NCBI RefSeq assembly: GCF_032362555.1
Contig: NC_083535.1
Span: 11,842,001-11,906,000 of the forward strand
Direction of reading: 5' to 3'
Source of the DNA: Amyelois transitella
Taxonomy: Eukaryota; Arthropoda; Insecta; Lepidoptera; Pyralidae
Length of the DNA stretch: 64,000 nt
Shown here: one piece after another, positions 1 to 12,602 of the stretch
Layout: each line of letters begins with the position of its first letter
Position numbering within the stretch: the first letter of the stretch is position 1
Program-made: the position numbers and the translations under genes
The notes under the pieces: generated by a model
The model's input: the letters and a program-made list of their open reading frames with translations, nothing else
Database searches by the model: none
What the model was told of the DNA's origin: nothing

Positions 1-2215
1 GTTAATTGTGGGCGTTTTTATTGTAAGTCTCCGTAATTTTTTTATTCAAAATCAATAACTTAACCCAATATGAGTATCTTTATTCTTCTTATTACTTATT
101 ATCCATTAACTTAAGATAAAATGATTATTTGGGGCCGAACCACAATATTTTTTTTATTGTAGCCACATTAAAAAAATGTGACTTTGACTGCCTGTCCCTA
201 TGCCCAGACCAAGCGGGCGAATGACAGGTATAATAACTTATAATATATAATAAAATTACCCGAAATTACTGAATAGCTTTAGTAATTATATTAAAAAAGC
301 TATACTTAGGGTTTCTGCAAGGTACATCACTATATCGATACCAATTCGAAGGATTAAATTCTGAGACAAAGAAGATACTCGTAGCAATATCTGATCATAA
401 CTAACTGAGTTATGACGATACCTGTATAAGAATTAGAATCTGCTGCTATTAAAATTATTAAGGTCTCGTCCTAGTTCTTTTATTATTGAAAATTAGAATG
501 CGTTAGACCTTATTCAGGTAAAGGGTCAGGTCAAGAGTAGCCGAAACCGCCGAGCTTGCATGAAGAGAGTTATGAATGTGGCACAATTTTATGTATGTAT
601 GTAGGTAGACCTTATTCTGCCTGATGGTAAGAGCAGAGCTTAGAATACTTTACATTTAAAATTCACCGTTACTCAGTTTGTCCTTGCTTGTTTAAGAATG
701 AATTCTTTACCAAGAACGGTTCGGCGTAAATTTGTTCACCCCGTCACGATTTTACGAATTTATTAGCCGAAAAAGTTGGGCTCGAACGATCGTAAGAGCG
801 AGATGAGGTCTAAGATATTTGTTTGTTTGTTAGTAAACTCTTTATTGCACATAAAAAGATATACAAACAAATTCCTAACAGTTAATGGATTTAGAAGAAT
901 ATGTACAATGGCGGACTTATCCTGTTATATCAATTTACTCTTACAATTTTAATAATTAACATTTGTTTTCAGGAAAGTTGGGAAATAGTCACTTTACACA
1001 TGTACTTTATAACTATGTCAGTGGTGTTGATCTTATCAATAAACATTGTTATTCTCATAGTCGGGCTAACGCAGCCCAATTGTAGCAGCGTTCTAAGACA
1101 ACGAATTATTTGCATTGTTGAAGAAACTGTCTTTACCTTATGTAAGTAGGAAGATAACATTACATTACATTACATAAAATCACGCCTCTTTCCCGGAGGG
1201 GTAGGCAGAGATTACCTCTTTCCACTTGCCACGATCTCTGCATACTTCCTTCGCTTCATCCACATTCATAACTCTCTTCATGCAAGCTCGGCGGTTTCGG
1301 GTACTTTTGACCTGACTCTTTACCAGGACGTCCTTAATTTGAACAAGATACGTTCGTCTAGGTCTTCCCACTCCAACCTTTTCCTAGGAAGATAAATATA
1401 AATAAATATATCTATACGGGACAAATTACACAGATTGAGTTAGCCTCGAAGTAAGTTCGAGACTTGTGTTACGAGATACTAACTCAACTATACTAAATTT
1501 TATAATAAATATTTATATGGATAAACATCCAAGAACCAGGACAATCAGAAAAAGTTCAATCAAAGAAGAAGTAGATGTAGATACCAAATATGTTGGATAT
1601 TTTGGACTGGACTTTGAATAAGGGGTGAGCAATAAAGAAGTGGTCAATTCAGTGGGCCAATACTTTTTTATTGTGACAGGAAAGAAGAAAAAGAATAGGA
1701 CCACTCCATCTCTTTCCCGTAGATGTCGTAAAAGGCGACTAAGGGATACGACCCAGATCATCATCAGTGGCATCTATCCTAGTTAGGTGGGAGACTAGAA
1801 TTTGAGTATATACTATATTAATTACTTATTTCAATTTCTATCTCAGAGGAGCCCTTTTCCTGCGAAATCTCTTAAGCCTCCATAAGCGCAACCATTACCA
1901 AGTACGAACTGACAAAGATTAAAAAAAGAGTCACTATTTCTAAAGTTTATATAAAAAAACGCTTGATCAATAAATTATATAATTATTTTAATATATGCGC
2001 CTTTTCCAGTGTTCTGCTACTTTACAATAGTGGTGAAAAGTTTTAGAACGACAATAACGAAAACGGAAAATACGCAAACGCTAAAAATCTTTGGAACTAA
2101 TATCGACAGGAACAAATCTAGGATCGATAAAAATAAAAATACGGCTGAAGTTGGTAGTAGTAAAGGAAAAAGCAAAACCGTTCAGTTGCCGGGGCCTTCG
2201 TCAAATAGAGCATAG
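1..2215 (+). CDS. small four-membrane-span protein, tandem copy 1 (3' part; 5' end outside window)
   Basis: Three coding pieces can be read. Bases 1-22 end in a codon followed by GTAAGT and look like the tail of exon 2 (residues LIVGVFI). Exon 3 is 973-1141, between TTTTCAG and GTAAGT, 169 nt. Exon 4 is 2010-2215, after TTTTCCAG, ending TAG; the split codon t|tg joins them in frame. Exon 3 encodes a strongly hydrophobic stretch (NIVILIVGL). Exon 4 starts with a hydrophobic run, then VVKSFRT, then a polar Lys/Asn/Ser-rich tail of about 45 residues. Exon 3 has the same length and phases as exon 3 of the complete paralogue at 4563-7114, and both exon 4s carry VVKSFRT after the last span. Function unknown; I recognise no named family, though insect four-span proteins of unknown function (DUF4728-like) are a possible match. 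The assignment of bases 1-22 is the weakest part. Confidence 0.7.
1170..1400 (-). repeat. family D repeat carrying a LINE-like C-terminal coding end
   Basis: The minus-strand frame reads [17 protein letters not shown], then [30 protein letters not shown] and SAYPSGKEA followed by a stop. The GRP-R-(Y/W)L start and DRGKW end resemble the C-terminal tail of non-LTR retrotransposon polyproteins. The untranslated end is CACGCCTCTTTCCCGGAGGG followed by a TATG-type tail. Other copies: 495-600, 3960-4140, 4255-4360, 4790-4915, 10893-10965, 24222-24440, 30275-30420, 56272-56475, 58015-58070. The open frame is repeated and not a host gene. Confidence 0.75.
1396..1560 (-). repeat. tRNA-headed SINE (family B), headless copy
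   Basis: Matches the body and tail of the copy at 42373-42627 (for example GAGTTAGCCTCGAAGTAAGT and ACATCCAAGAACCAGGACAA). The tRNA-like head is absent. A family A fragment follows directly. Confidence 0.75.
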
Positions 2216-2514
2216 TACAAGCGATCGAGATTTCTTATCAATAGTTAACTATTTTATACAAGAGATGGCGTTGTAAATATTTACCGCGTTACGGCTATAT
2301 TTATGAAATTGAATTTTTACAACAGGAACGTTGATGGTACTCTCTTCTCTTCTTTTTGTATTTTTCTATATTAGTTGTTGGTATTATTATATAGGTTTTT
2401 ATAATTAGATAGTATGATGTTGATTATCCACTAACCTAGTTAGTAGTAGTTAGTATACATCATATATTTATAATTCCTCCAATTTTAAATCTTATTGTGT
2501 TCACATAAATTATA

Positions 2515-2880
2515 ATTCACCTAAAAATCTTCTTCCTCCTGGCTTTAGTCCCAGTTGCATCTTAACCACTCTGGAGAGGAGCTCGGGATATGCCTTTGAC
2601 CATAGATCTTGGATTGGGTGAGTCAGGTTTTCACACGAAGCTGCTCCCGTCTGACCTCCGCAACCATTGCAGGGGAACCTTACCCATATTGGCTCGATCA
2701 TGGTGACACATCCAGTTGCCTGAAAGTGCAGGTTTCCTCACGATGTTTTCCCTCACCGTAAGAGCTTCCGTTAGTATTCAAACTAATGTCCATAGCTTTG
2801 GAATTGGATAATTTGAACATATACATACGTTTTTGCGCCACACGTATTTAAACCTTACGTATTCGACCACCGACTCTCAA
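2515..2880 (+). repeat. family C interspersed repeat, near full length
   Basis: Landmarks: TTCTTCCTCCTGGCTTTAGT; CACTCTGGAGAGGAGC; GATTGGGTGAGTCAGGTTTT; TGACCTCCGCAACC; ATCCAGTTGCCTGAA; TTTCCTCACGATGTTTTCCC. It lies immediately upstream of the P450 exon. Other plus copies: 20845-21190, 25150-25335, 31245-31430, 39300-39470, 43240-43580, 54275-54625, 60020-60150, 60160-60450; fragment 52655-52740. No protein; class unknown. Confidence 0.75.
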
Positions 2881-2926
2881 AACAAATAATATAGTAAACT
2901 CACCAAAGAATGTTTTATCTTTTCAG

Positions 2927-3244
2927 GACACCATGGTAGTTAACAACTTCACAAGAGTTCTCATGGACGAAGATCTCTACCCGGACCCCATGGAGTTCAA
3001 ACCTGAACGCTTCATAGTGGACGGCGCTATTAAACTACCCGACCATTACTTCCCTTTCGGACTCGGTAAACACAGATGCTTAGGCGACGTGCTGTCGAAA
3101 TGCAACATCTTCATATTTACAACGACGATTTTGCAAAAGTTCACATTTTTGCCGGTAGACGGAGAATTGCCATCGTTGAGACATGTAGATGGCGCCACTG
3201 CGTCGGCGGCACCGTTCAAAGCACTGATTGTACCTAGAAACTAG
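2927..3244 (+). CDS. cytochrome P450, last coding exon only (CYP2-clan-like)
   Basis: This is the haem-binding end of a microsomal cytochrome P450 monooxygenase. The exon starts after TTTTCAG at 2926 and ends at a TAG, 105 codons. It holds the PERF motif (FKPERF) and the haem-thiolate loop PFGLGKHRCLG, whose Cys binds iron; after that come a helix-L-like stretch and a usual P450 C-terminus. The frame is intact. FGLGKHRCLGD followed by LQKFTF recalls insect CYP2-clan enzymes such as CYP303/CYP305/CYP18, but I cannot assign a subfamily. No other P450 exon (I-helix, ExxR) was found on this strand within the window. It is therefore either the 3' exon of a gene whose earlier exons lie left of base 1, with the four-span gene copy 1 nested in its intron, or a detached exon left by duplication. 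A poly(A) signal AATAAA occurs at 3528-3533. Confidence 0.85.
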   Translation, partial: DTMVVNNFTRVLMDEDLYPDPMEFKPERFIVDGAIKLPDHYFPFGLGKHRCLGDVLSKCNIFIFTTTILQKFTFLPVDGELPSLRHVDGATASAAPFKALIVPRN

Positions 3245-4562
3245 ATTTTTTTTTCAATGGTAACATATTGATATTACCTAGATTGGTTAGTGTTTTGTGA
3301 TGGGTGAAGTTTAATTTTTGTATATAAGGTGTTAACACTGAAAATTATGAACACGAATTTGTATATTTTGTTATTACATTTGAGTAAAAAAAATAACAAG
3401 AATGATTAACTTACTTATGTAACTATATAATTTGAAGAACTCCATGTTTTAGAAAAATTATGTAATTTTGAAATTTTAACATTAAGTCCGCCTTGTGTGC
3501 TATATACTTGTACATTTTATTTTTAAAAATAAATTTAAATGTTTGTTCTATGCATTCTTTCCTTGCCACTACCAAATAAAACAGTCGACAAGTATATGTA
3601 TTTTTTCCTACGACTCCGCTACAAAAAAAAATTTCTTCGTTTATAGAAGTAGCTACCTAATGGCTTACTTTCTAGAAGGTGAAGCGCAGTCGGAAGAATA
3701 GTAGTTAGAAAATATTGATGGCCAAAGACGAAATAAATACATTGCACAAAATATCATCACTAATGTCACATACAATCAGGTTGCGGTTGTCCCGTAAAAG
3801 CACACACAAATATAAATAAAATTTTTGCTTTAAAAAAAATACACGATCCATAAATATACAGGAAGTATTATTTTATTGCATACAATATTTTTTCTTGGAA
3901 ACCTGACTTTACCAGAAAGTCCTTCCAATTTGATCTGGATAGGTACCTACTATGTTCGTCTTACATACATACATAAAATAACGCCGGTAGGCAGAAACTA
4001 CATCTCTCCATATGTCACGATTCATTTTCATAACTCTCTTCATGCAAGCTGGGTGGTTTTGGGTACTCTTGAGTCTTGACCTGACCCTTTCCCAGGACGT
4101 CCTTAATTTGGTCATGATACGTTCGTCTAGGCCGTCTACGTTCGTCTTGTTGTTTTTAATATTAATCTGGTTCATAAAAAATATATTAATTTATTACCTA
4201 ATGGTCTATCAAAACGAAAAACTAGTGCAACTAAATAACAAAATGAATAAAATAATTAAGCTTGCATAAAGAGAGTTATGAATTTGAATGAGGCGAAAGA
4301 AGTATGCAAGCAGGGATCGTGGCAAGTCGAATGATGTAGTCTCTGTCTCGCCTAACCTAGCAAGAGTCGTGGATTTTATATACAAAAAAAAGACTCGGAC
4401 TGTTGAGGGGTTAAGTAAGTATAATAACCTCTCCGAGTGCCCCTCCTTTTTGAAGAGAAAAAAAAAATGACAATTTGTTTACATCGCAATGTCACGAATT
4501 GTTATGGGCGGTAAATTGAATAAACGATTGTGTTATTAGATGCCCTTTTTAATCGACAAATC

Positions 4563-7114
4563 ATGTATATTCCAGCAGCTATAGATAGTACTATGGACAT
4601 ATTTGATAAAAAGTTACCAGAAGTTCACAAGTGTTGTTTTTATCTATCACTGAAATGGGGATCCGTTGCTGTAGCCATAATGGTAGCAATTGTAAGTATG
4701 TATGTGTTGCTTTTCACCATAAAATGTTTATCAGATGACTAGGTAGCTGTGCCCGCGACTTTGTCCGCGTGGAATAGAAATTTGGATGAAGCTAAACAAG
4801 ATCAAAGATGTAGTCTCTGCCTACCCTCTGGGAATGAGAACAACAAAGAACAATGCATCAAAGATGTAGTCTCTGCCTACCCTCTGGGAATGAGACGTGA
4901 TTGTATGTAAGTATGTATGACTGACGACGACACTGTCATAGTGAGCCTCCCAAAATCCGTGATCCGAAGACGTGACGTGTATGTACCTAGGATTATAGAT
5001 CTTTAATCACTTGTATCTTTAATCCTACATACCTACCTACATTCAATAGGACATTGTCTTAGAATTTTGGGATTAGGATATTTGATAGAATTGTCTAGGC
5101 AGTCCCAACAACATCAAAAACATGCGGCTGCCACGTTCAGCTGTAGGCTTAATGATGTAATTGAGATAGTGACAGTTTGTTAGCCCATCGCCTTCAAGAA
5201 TTACAAGTTTATATGGCCTTAGTCGCCTTTTACGACATCCATGAAAAAGGTTCAGTGGTTCTTTTCTAAGTGCCGAAAACCATTTCTTTATTTACAGTGA
5301 AATTATGTTTTACTAAAATTAAATTACGTAACAATAATAATACTTACTGTATAAAAAATTTCAGGATGGTCTGTTTTTCTTTTTAAATCCAATGAGAGAT
5401 AGCAATTACAATGGATGTCACTATGTTTATCCGAAAAAATGTAACTCAAAGCAGTTTTTTGAGTTTCTCTTGTATTTGGACTCGGTTTGTGGATTCATCG
5501 TTTTTATTCTGGCCGTCGTGTTTCTTATTAGTGTTTATATTGTAAGTGCATACATGTTATCACGTCTTTACCAGTCACGAGGTAGACAAAGCCTCGAAAT
5601 GCCTACCTAAAGGCCACGTTCAGCTGTTTGGCTTAATGATGGAATTGAGATTCAAATACTGACAGAATGTAAGCCCGTGGCCTAAAAGAATTTCAAGTTT
5701 AGTAGCCTATCCCTTAGTCGCCTTTTACTCTTTAGAGTATGGTTGTTATGTTTATACGCAATCTTTAATTAATCGCAGTACGTAGGTACTGCGATTCATT
5801 AAATTATTTATTAAGTAATAAGCCTACGCTTATTACTAGAAAAAGAAGCCACGGAAAAATACAAGTTCAAAATTACGGGTGTATTGAAACAAGTAGAGAA
5901 TTTGATAGAACGTAGACCGTCTGAATTTTATACGAGGCAGACAGAGCCAGCAGTCTCGAATGCCATGTTTAATTGGGTAGCTTTATGTTATTGATTAAAT
6001 TTAGATCCAGATATAATAAAATATGAATAAAGATAATAGCTACTTGAACAATTGATCTTTTTAACTACAATACAATACATTTTAATTTTCAGAAGCTCGT
6101 CGTCGGTGTCACGATATTTTTGTACACGTTATGCATCGATATAATCACTTTATTGGTGGTCAATATAGTAATCATATTTGTAAGCGGATTGGCTACTCAT
6201 TGCATGATGAAACCAATCGACATAACATTCTGCTTCATATTAACGGTATTGCCAACTGCTGGTAAGTGATTGCTCGAAAATTAATCGGGTTATTTTAAAA
6301 TCAATCGCATTTTAATTGATTGCTCTCGATTTTGAACTTAATACGCTTTACTTTAATACTGGCCAATTCGTTACAATATTATTCGGTACATTATAAAAAA
6401 AATCGTCTTCTGATTTTTCAATCTGCAGTGTAGTTTATTCCGCCGCTTCTCCTGCACATGCGCTTTGGAAGCGGTAGTAGTTATAATAACATTTAAGTGA
6501 TGTGACGTCAATAAGTGATACCTTGTATCCAATTTTGAAAATAAATCTATTCTATTCTAATCCACAGATTTTTACAAAGGTATCTGCTGTACCAATTTAC
6601 TGTCAAGTTTATGCTTAATTAGATACATAAGTTTACCGTAGGTTTAATCACAATCATCAACCTTTTTTCTGCACAACTGACTTAGGTACAGGTAAATATA
6701 TTTCCTGGAAGAGTAGTTCTACCTACCAAAGTCTCCATCTTTCCTCTTGCCACGATTAGTACTCAAAACTTTCAAAGACTTCCACTTGCCACTATCCAGA
6801 ATGGAGCTCAAAGTCCGTTCGTCAAGCCTATTTCAATTAACACAGGACATAAAAATTTTTTTAAATTACACCCTGTTTCAGCAAGGTTGTATTTCTTGTT
6901 AGTTGTGAAGAGCTTTCGAACGGAACTGGTCACAAAAAGAGACCATGCGCACTCGCCCTCAAGGAACGACACTACGGTTCACCACAAGGCTAATAGACAT
7001 CACAAGATCCATAAACACCACGGAGATAAATCTACGCATAAGAAGAACAGTCCAGTTGGAACCCCTGAGTCAAACGCAGCACATCCAAAGGCAACTCCGA
7101 ATATCATGCATTAA
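4563..7114 (+). CDS. small four-membrane-span protein with His-rich tail, tandem copy 2 (complete)
   Basis: Four exons: 4563-4691, 5365-5541, 6093-6261, 6882-7114. Each is bounded by AG/GT with phases 0, 0, 1, and they sum to 708 nt (235 aa plus TAA). The start is the first ATG after an in-frame TAA at 4521. About four hydrophobic spans are visible: residues ~27-45, ~76-102, ~105-137 and ~147-168. The roughly 65-residue C-terminal tail is rich in His and Lys (for example HHKANRHHKIHKHH), suggesting a cytosolic polybasic or metal-binding tail (inference). Exon 3 is 169 nt, as in copy 1, and exon 4 shares VVKSFRT with it, so the two genes are tandem duplicates. All exons end in GTAAGT-type donors. 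No enzyme motif is visible; function unknown. Exon 1 could be preceded by a 5' UTR exon that I cannot see. Confidence 0.72.
5130..5740 (-). repeat. two family A copies flanking exon 2 of the four-span gene
   Basis: 5130-5285 and 5550-5735, both minus and diverged (GCCCATCGCC, CTTAGTCGCCTTTTACGACA). The second begins within 10 bp of the exon 2 donor at 5541. Between them lies the exon. A short inverted repeat AATCGCAGTAC/GTACTGCGATT follows at 5771-5796. Confidence 0.65.
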
Positions 7115-9908
7115 ATAGCGCAATTAATATTAACTCCTGGTGGCGGGCGGACACTGGAGTATCACGCAAATCATACTTAGTAAATAAGTTGTATTTTGTA
7201 TTATTTTTATTAATTTCTAATATATAATATTTTTTGATAATGCACATACTGAATATTATTTACATATTTTCAATGCCATATCAGCACATAAGTAGTAGCA
7301 ATCTTCAATTTGCAATTTACAACTTCCTTTCTAGTGTCACTCTCACTAACAGTATAGCGTAAATCACAACCAAAGTAACCCTGAATGGTCACAAGTTTGC
7401 AACATGATTTGTCGCCATCAACAATGATTCGTTCAATTAGAATATAATAGATTTATTTTCAAAATTGGATACAAGGTATCACTTATTGACAACACAGTTA
7501 AAAAATGGAAATACCAACCGCCCACCCAAAATATCCACTAACACCAAATACCCACTAACATAATTGAAATCAGCTCTTGGCCCCACTGTCACTAGCTAGT
7601 AAATACCAAGTCCACAAGGACCAAAGAAACACCAACCTAAGCGCGTTTTATTTGGACTCGGGTTAAGGTTAAAAAATAAAACAACAAATACAAAATTATA
7701 ATTTATTATTACTCCATGTAAAGCTAATATAAAAAAGAAATATAAGAAAAACGTTTGAGTATATTATAGAGAGAGCGTCGAAATACAAGAATATAAGATA
7801 TACACTTATACACAACCAATACAGAAGTATATTATGTATATTGGGAAAATGAAGAAAGCATATCTGCGTTCACAACATTACATATGTGGATATTTTTTTT
7901 TCCCACTGATGCCGTAAAGCAGACATGTCCTAAAACTATTTTTAAAAAATTGACCATTTGCGACATAATCTTGTTGAATGAGTATATTTCACATACTTAT
8001 ATAGAAATCACATTTAAGAGAGCATTTTGTGTTCGTTTGAACGTTCGTTGTAAATCAAAAAGTCGTCGTGTCGTTAAAACCGAGTAAGCAAATTTTAAAA
8101 TTGATTTCATCAACGTTAATTCCTAACTTTCGCTGGAAGAATCGATTGTTGAGAAGATTGCTTATGTAAAATCTGAAAAAATATATACTTAACTATGCAT
8201 TCATAAAACTGATTTCGCAATCAATTTGCGCATGCCGTGAATAATCATCTTTCAATCTTTCATTGATATCCTTATTTATGAAATATATTTTTTTCTTAAT
8301 CATCATCGCTCTTTGAACGATAAATATTTTTCTAGTTTACTACGATTCCTCAATGTACATCCAAAATTCGTGCGCTTAACAAGCGTTTAAAACAATTGAG
8401 CTACCGGTTTAGAACATTTTGTAAAAAAGGCAACATATTTTGGTGCATCACAATTCGAAACATTTTTTTATGGTAAACACATACAATACAGGCATATACC
8501 TATAAATGCGTCTTCGTAAAATGGATATTTCACGACGCATCCTAAGCGAACAGATTCTTTAAGATGGAATAATTAATCTCTCCTTTTTTCATTATAATCA
8601 CAACCAATGTCCTTCTACAATAAATTCACAACTTCACAATTTCCATATGTTATTAGATAAACGGCATAAATGGCAACATTTCTATTTGAATGTGCAACGA
8701 TTTGATGGCTAATGGCAACACCATTCATTTTATGAGAGACAAACATGTCCTTTCTTGTAAAGCATATAGCTGCACTTCCAACAACCTTTTTATATCAAAC
8801 GACCATGTATTCAATTATATTCTATTTTAGAATTTCGATATTGTGTATTATGTTGAACACTGATTTTTCTGTAAATAGCGTGATACTTTTATTTGACATA
8901 TGTACTTTCCGGTTATAATTTGAATTTTTTTTCTGAATTTTTTTTGTTGTGAATCAGTTTCTTTGAAGAAAATGCCTGTTTAAAAGCAAATTCGCCATTA
9001 TATTTTAGGAATTATTTTTAAAAGCATTTCATTTACTAAACACTTATTACCCTCATACAGCTCATCAACTATGGATGATTCAATATCAAAACTACATAGA
9101 ACCTGCTACAAAATGAGATTATTTGTCTTCGCGACGGTCCTCTCCAATTCTTATTCAATACTGGCCAATTGAACGACGAAAGGGTCATTCCCCAAGTCGT
9201 TTAAAAAACATTAGGTACTATGGATTCGATCACACTCTTCCGTACTTGTACCGGCGATAGAAATTCTGCATTCAAGTCATAGACTATGTGCACATACTGA
9301 TAATTGTTTATGCGCCTTATCAAACACTCTCGCCCACTACCAAGGCACATCACCGATGAGTGTGGATAGACCTTTATGGTCGGTAAAATGTATATTTTCC
9401 GAAACATACCATCTAAACTACAAAATTTTCATTTATAATGTGCGTAATGATAAAATCACGGTCTCTTTAGAAAGAAGTATGTTTAAAAACATTATGCATA
9501 GTTTTCACAACAAAACATTACTTAATAATTCGATAATCGTATTAGTCATGTTCAATTCGTAATTTTTTATCATGGTTATATAGACTTTGATATAACATCG
9601 ATTGACAGTTTATGTATTTATATATATTATGGCTTATAGTTGTTGGTTCATAAAAGAACCACGAGACGTCCGTTGTTTGACGATTGGCAACACCAAAACT
9701 TCGTTTTGTTTTTAATTTGACATATGTCACTTACATGTCAAAAGAATAATCAAATTAAATAAGCATCAAGACATTGCAAAATATTTTATATCTCTGAATT
9801 TAATTATTAAGATAATAATATTTCTAATTACCTCCTACTACCCATCCGGGTAAGAGGTGTGATTTTATGTACGTACATACATTGTCCAAGCGGCATTAAA
9901 TTTTAGTT

Positions 9909-9994
9909 TGAAATTCTCGAAAAGAAAATATTTTGTTATAAGAATAGGACTTTCCTATTCTTATAACAAAATATTTTCTTTTCTCAATTTCATA
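9909..9994. repeat. long near-perfect palindrome
   Basis: Perfect 31-bp arms at 9919-9949 and 9953-9983 around CTT. With a small mismatch bubble the pairing extends through TGAAATT on both sides to arms of about 41 bp. It is AT-rich and carries no coding potential. It could be a foldback/MITE remnant or a hairpin-RNA source. Confidence 0.9.
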
Positions 9995-10619
9995 ACCAAA
10001 AAGAATTAAAAATTAATTTTGATTATTCCGCAATTTGTTTTCATAAGATTTTGAAAGACCTTAAAAATGTTTTGTGTTGTAATGTTCGCGTGTCAATACA
10101 CGATTTACTCTAAGCTCATTTTATTTAGCGCCATCTTTTGGGCGAATCGTTAATCTAGTGGACGGGACTAACAGAATTGTGACATACTGATATAATAGTG
10201 CCACCAAACGTCATACAACGGTGACATAATATAGACAAGTGGTAGACTTACATGCTATATATTAATCTAAGTTTGTCATGGATATACATATACACTATAA
10301 GTAAGAAAAGGTAAATATTTGAGCATTTTCCAACGAATACTTTCGGAATGTTTTTGTTTTACAAATGGAATGTAAGGTCTCTTCTGAGAAGAATAATTAG
10401 ATTACAAACTAACAACAAAAAGAAATCTGGGTATTTTGTCAAACAGTACCCGAATATATATATATAAACATGATTGGTGTACATCATATATCTTATACTG
10501 TACAGAAAATTTATGAAGATATGAGGCGAAAAAACATGCAACGTAATCGATTTCCACCGAGAAAGCTTTATAATAAGATGAATGTCAAAAATGCTATTGA
10601 TTCTTACAGAAACGGAGCT

Positions 10620-10682
10620 GTGTAAAATCGACCAATCACAGAGCCCCGTTAAAGAAGGTGACCTGATTGGTCGATTTTACAC
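10620..10682. repeat. inverted repeat, 19-bp perfect arms
   Basis: GTGTAAAATCGACCAATCA at 10620-10638 pairs with 10664-10682 across a 25-nt spacer. The arms are unrelated to the other repeats noticed. Confidence 0.9.
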
Positions 10683-12602
10683 TACACTTAAGTTCTTTTT
10701 ATTTAATCTAAAATACCTGCAGATATCGAAAATTGTTTATTTTAATGTCACTTACCTAATTTGCACCGAAAAAAAACGATGAAGCGGAGCAAGTTTTCTA
10801 CAAAAAAACTTACGTCAATAAATGTGTATGGGAGGCGTTAATTTTATGCCCGCACTTTGCTGCTTTAAGAAATTATTTTGTCACTGAATCACAAACCAAC
10901 GAGCTTGCATGAAGTGAGTTATGAATGTGGATGAAGCGAAAAAAGTATTTTTAAGGATGGATATTTTCTATAATATTTTGAATATTTCTTTATATTAGAT
11001 GCAAATGGCAAATGTCCAATAAAATAAACTTGTATAAAAAATGTAGAGTAGTACTATTTCTAACAGATCTTTGAAGATATACATACATATAGACATATTA
11101 TTAAATCCATCGAGTAACTGTACATTTATATTATATGTTCAAACAGTAAACAATCTAGACGCATGAGTATAATCTATTTGGCCACACATATTGAGTATTA
11201 AGACCGAATAACTTTCATGGTCTTGAGAAATCTGAATCGGCACGGGCAATCTCAAACACTATTACAATTCGCCGTCTCAATAACTGTACAATCGAAAAGG
11301 TAGGTAAAAAAATACCAAGTGTATTCAAATTTAACGACAATTTATAGTATAGTTTTTTTTTTTATTTGCAGCGTAATTACTTGTTAATTACAGCACAAAT
11401 GGCAATAACCTTCGTTGGCGCTTAAATATTGTACAGTTATCTAGAGGCACTGCCCTGAAATCATACCCAAAATTAGCTGCACTCCTCGGACTCAACATAT
11501 ACTATAATTTAAGAGCATTGGTATAAAAAAAATTTGGTAAAAAAATATAAATGCTAATAATAACCTAACCAGCTACCGAAATATGGAATGTCACTTACTT
11601 ATAATATAATCTTAACAAAATCTCCGTTGTTATATTTCACGTTATAAAAAGACAAACTTACCATCTAACTAAACATTATGTATAAAGAAAATTCTAAAAT
11701 GTCATCAGATTGATTATGCAAGCTTATAACTAGTGGAATGTAAAAAAAATATCTTAATTTCCAAATTGTTAGTTCTACTACCCCTTATGACTAATGGTTA
11801 AAAATACCCAAACCAAAATACACCGAATATTGGACGTATTTTAATAATATTTCTTCGTTAATAAAAAACCGAGCAATACGCTTGCGGTCCTGGCAAAATA
11901 TACAAATAACGATTTGGCATTCTTCTATGTTCATAAAACGAGGGAAACGGTGAATTGTATCGACATATACATAGATTCTTAAACGTAAGGTACAATGCAC
12001 CAATATATAAATATATATAAAAATGTACCAAAAAAATCTAGTTCCGAAATAAGAGCCCTGGGGTTCACCTCGAAACGGTCTGTACCAGTAGTCACCACTA
12101 GCTACATACCTTTGCTTTACATGAAAAAAAAAAAAAACGAAAATCTATTGTTGCCATAACTTTTACAAAAAAAAATAAAAAAAAATATTATATCTCTAAT
12201 CTTTCCAATAATTACTCGGGTCGATAAGATATTATCTATTACAAAAATAAAAACAATTTTCAAAAATTATACACCAGATTCATAATTTTTTGTGATATTC
12301 GTTCCATTTTTTTCTTCAGTTCATTTCAAATTTTGCATCACTTAGGTCATGTGATCACATGGTGACTACTGGTAACGTTACATCCAAACTAGCTAATGAC
12401 TACGATAAGACTTCGCGATGGGACGATTCATTACAAATTAAAGCTTTAGACGCTCGCGGCTGGCCAAGTCGTACCAGCGAACATTAATAAAAATGTTAAG
12501 TCTTTACATTTATAATAAATATATACGGGACAAATTTCACAGATTGAATAAGACCCGAAGTAAGTTAGAAACTTACGAGATAATAACTCAATATATGTAA
12601 TA

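Larger units (their letters stand above)
7115..12500. other. AT-rich intergenic region, no gene seen
   Basis: After the four-span gene there is no credible exon on either strand. Apart from a family E fragment (7440-7500), a family D fragment (10893-10965) and the two inverted repeats, it lacks the repeats common elsewhere. It may be distal 3' flank or 3' UTR of the minus-strand BTB gene. Confidence 0.5.

Noticed and set aside
1180..1371. Minus-strand open frame starting GRPRRTYL as a host gene
   Set aside because: The same frame recurs at 24231, 56282, 3909 and elsewhere with the same flanks; it is the coding end of repeat family D.
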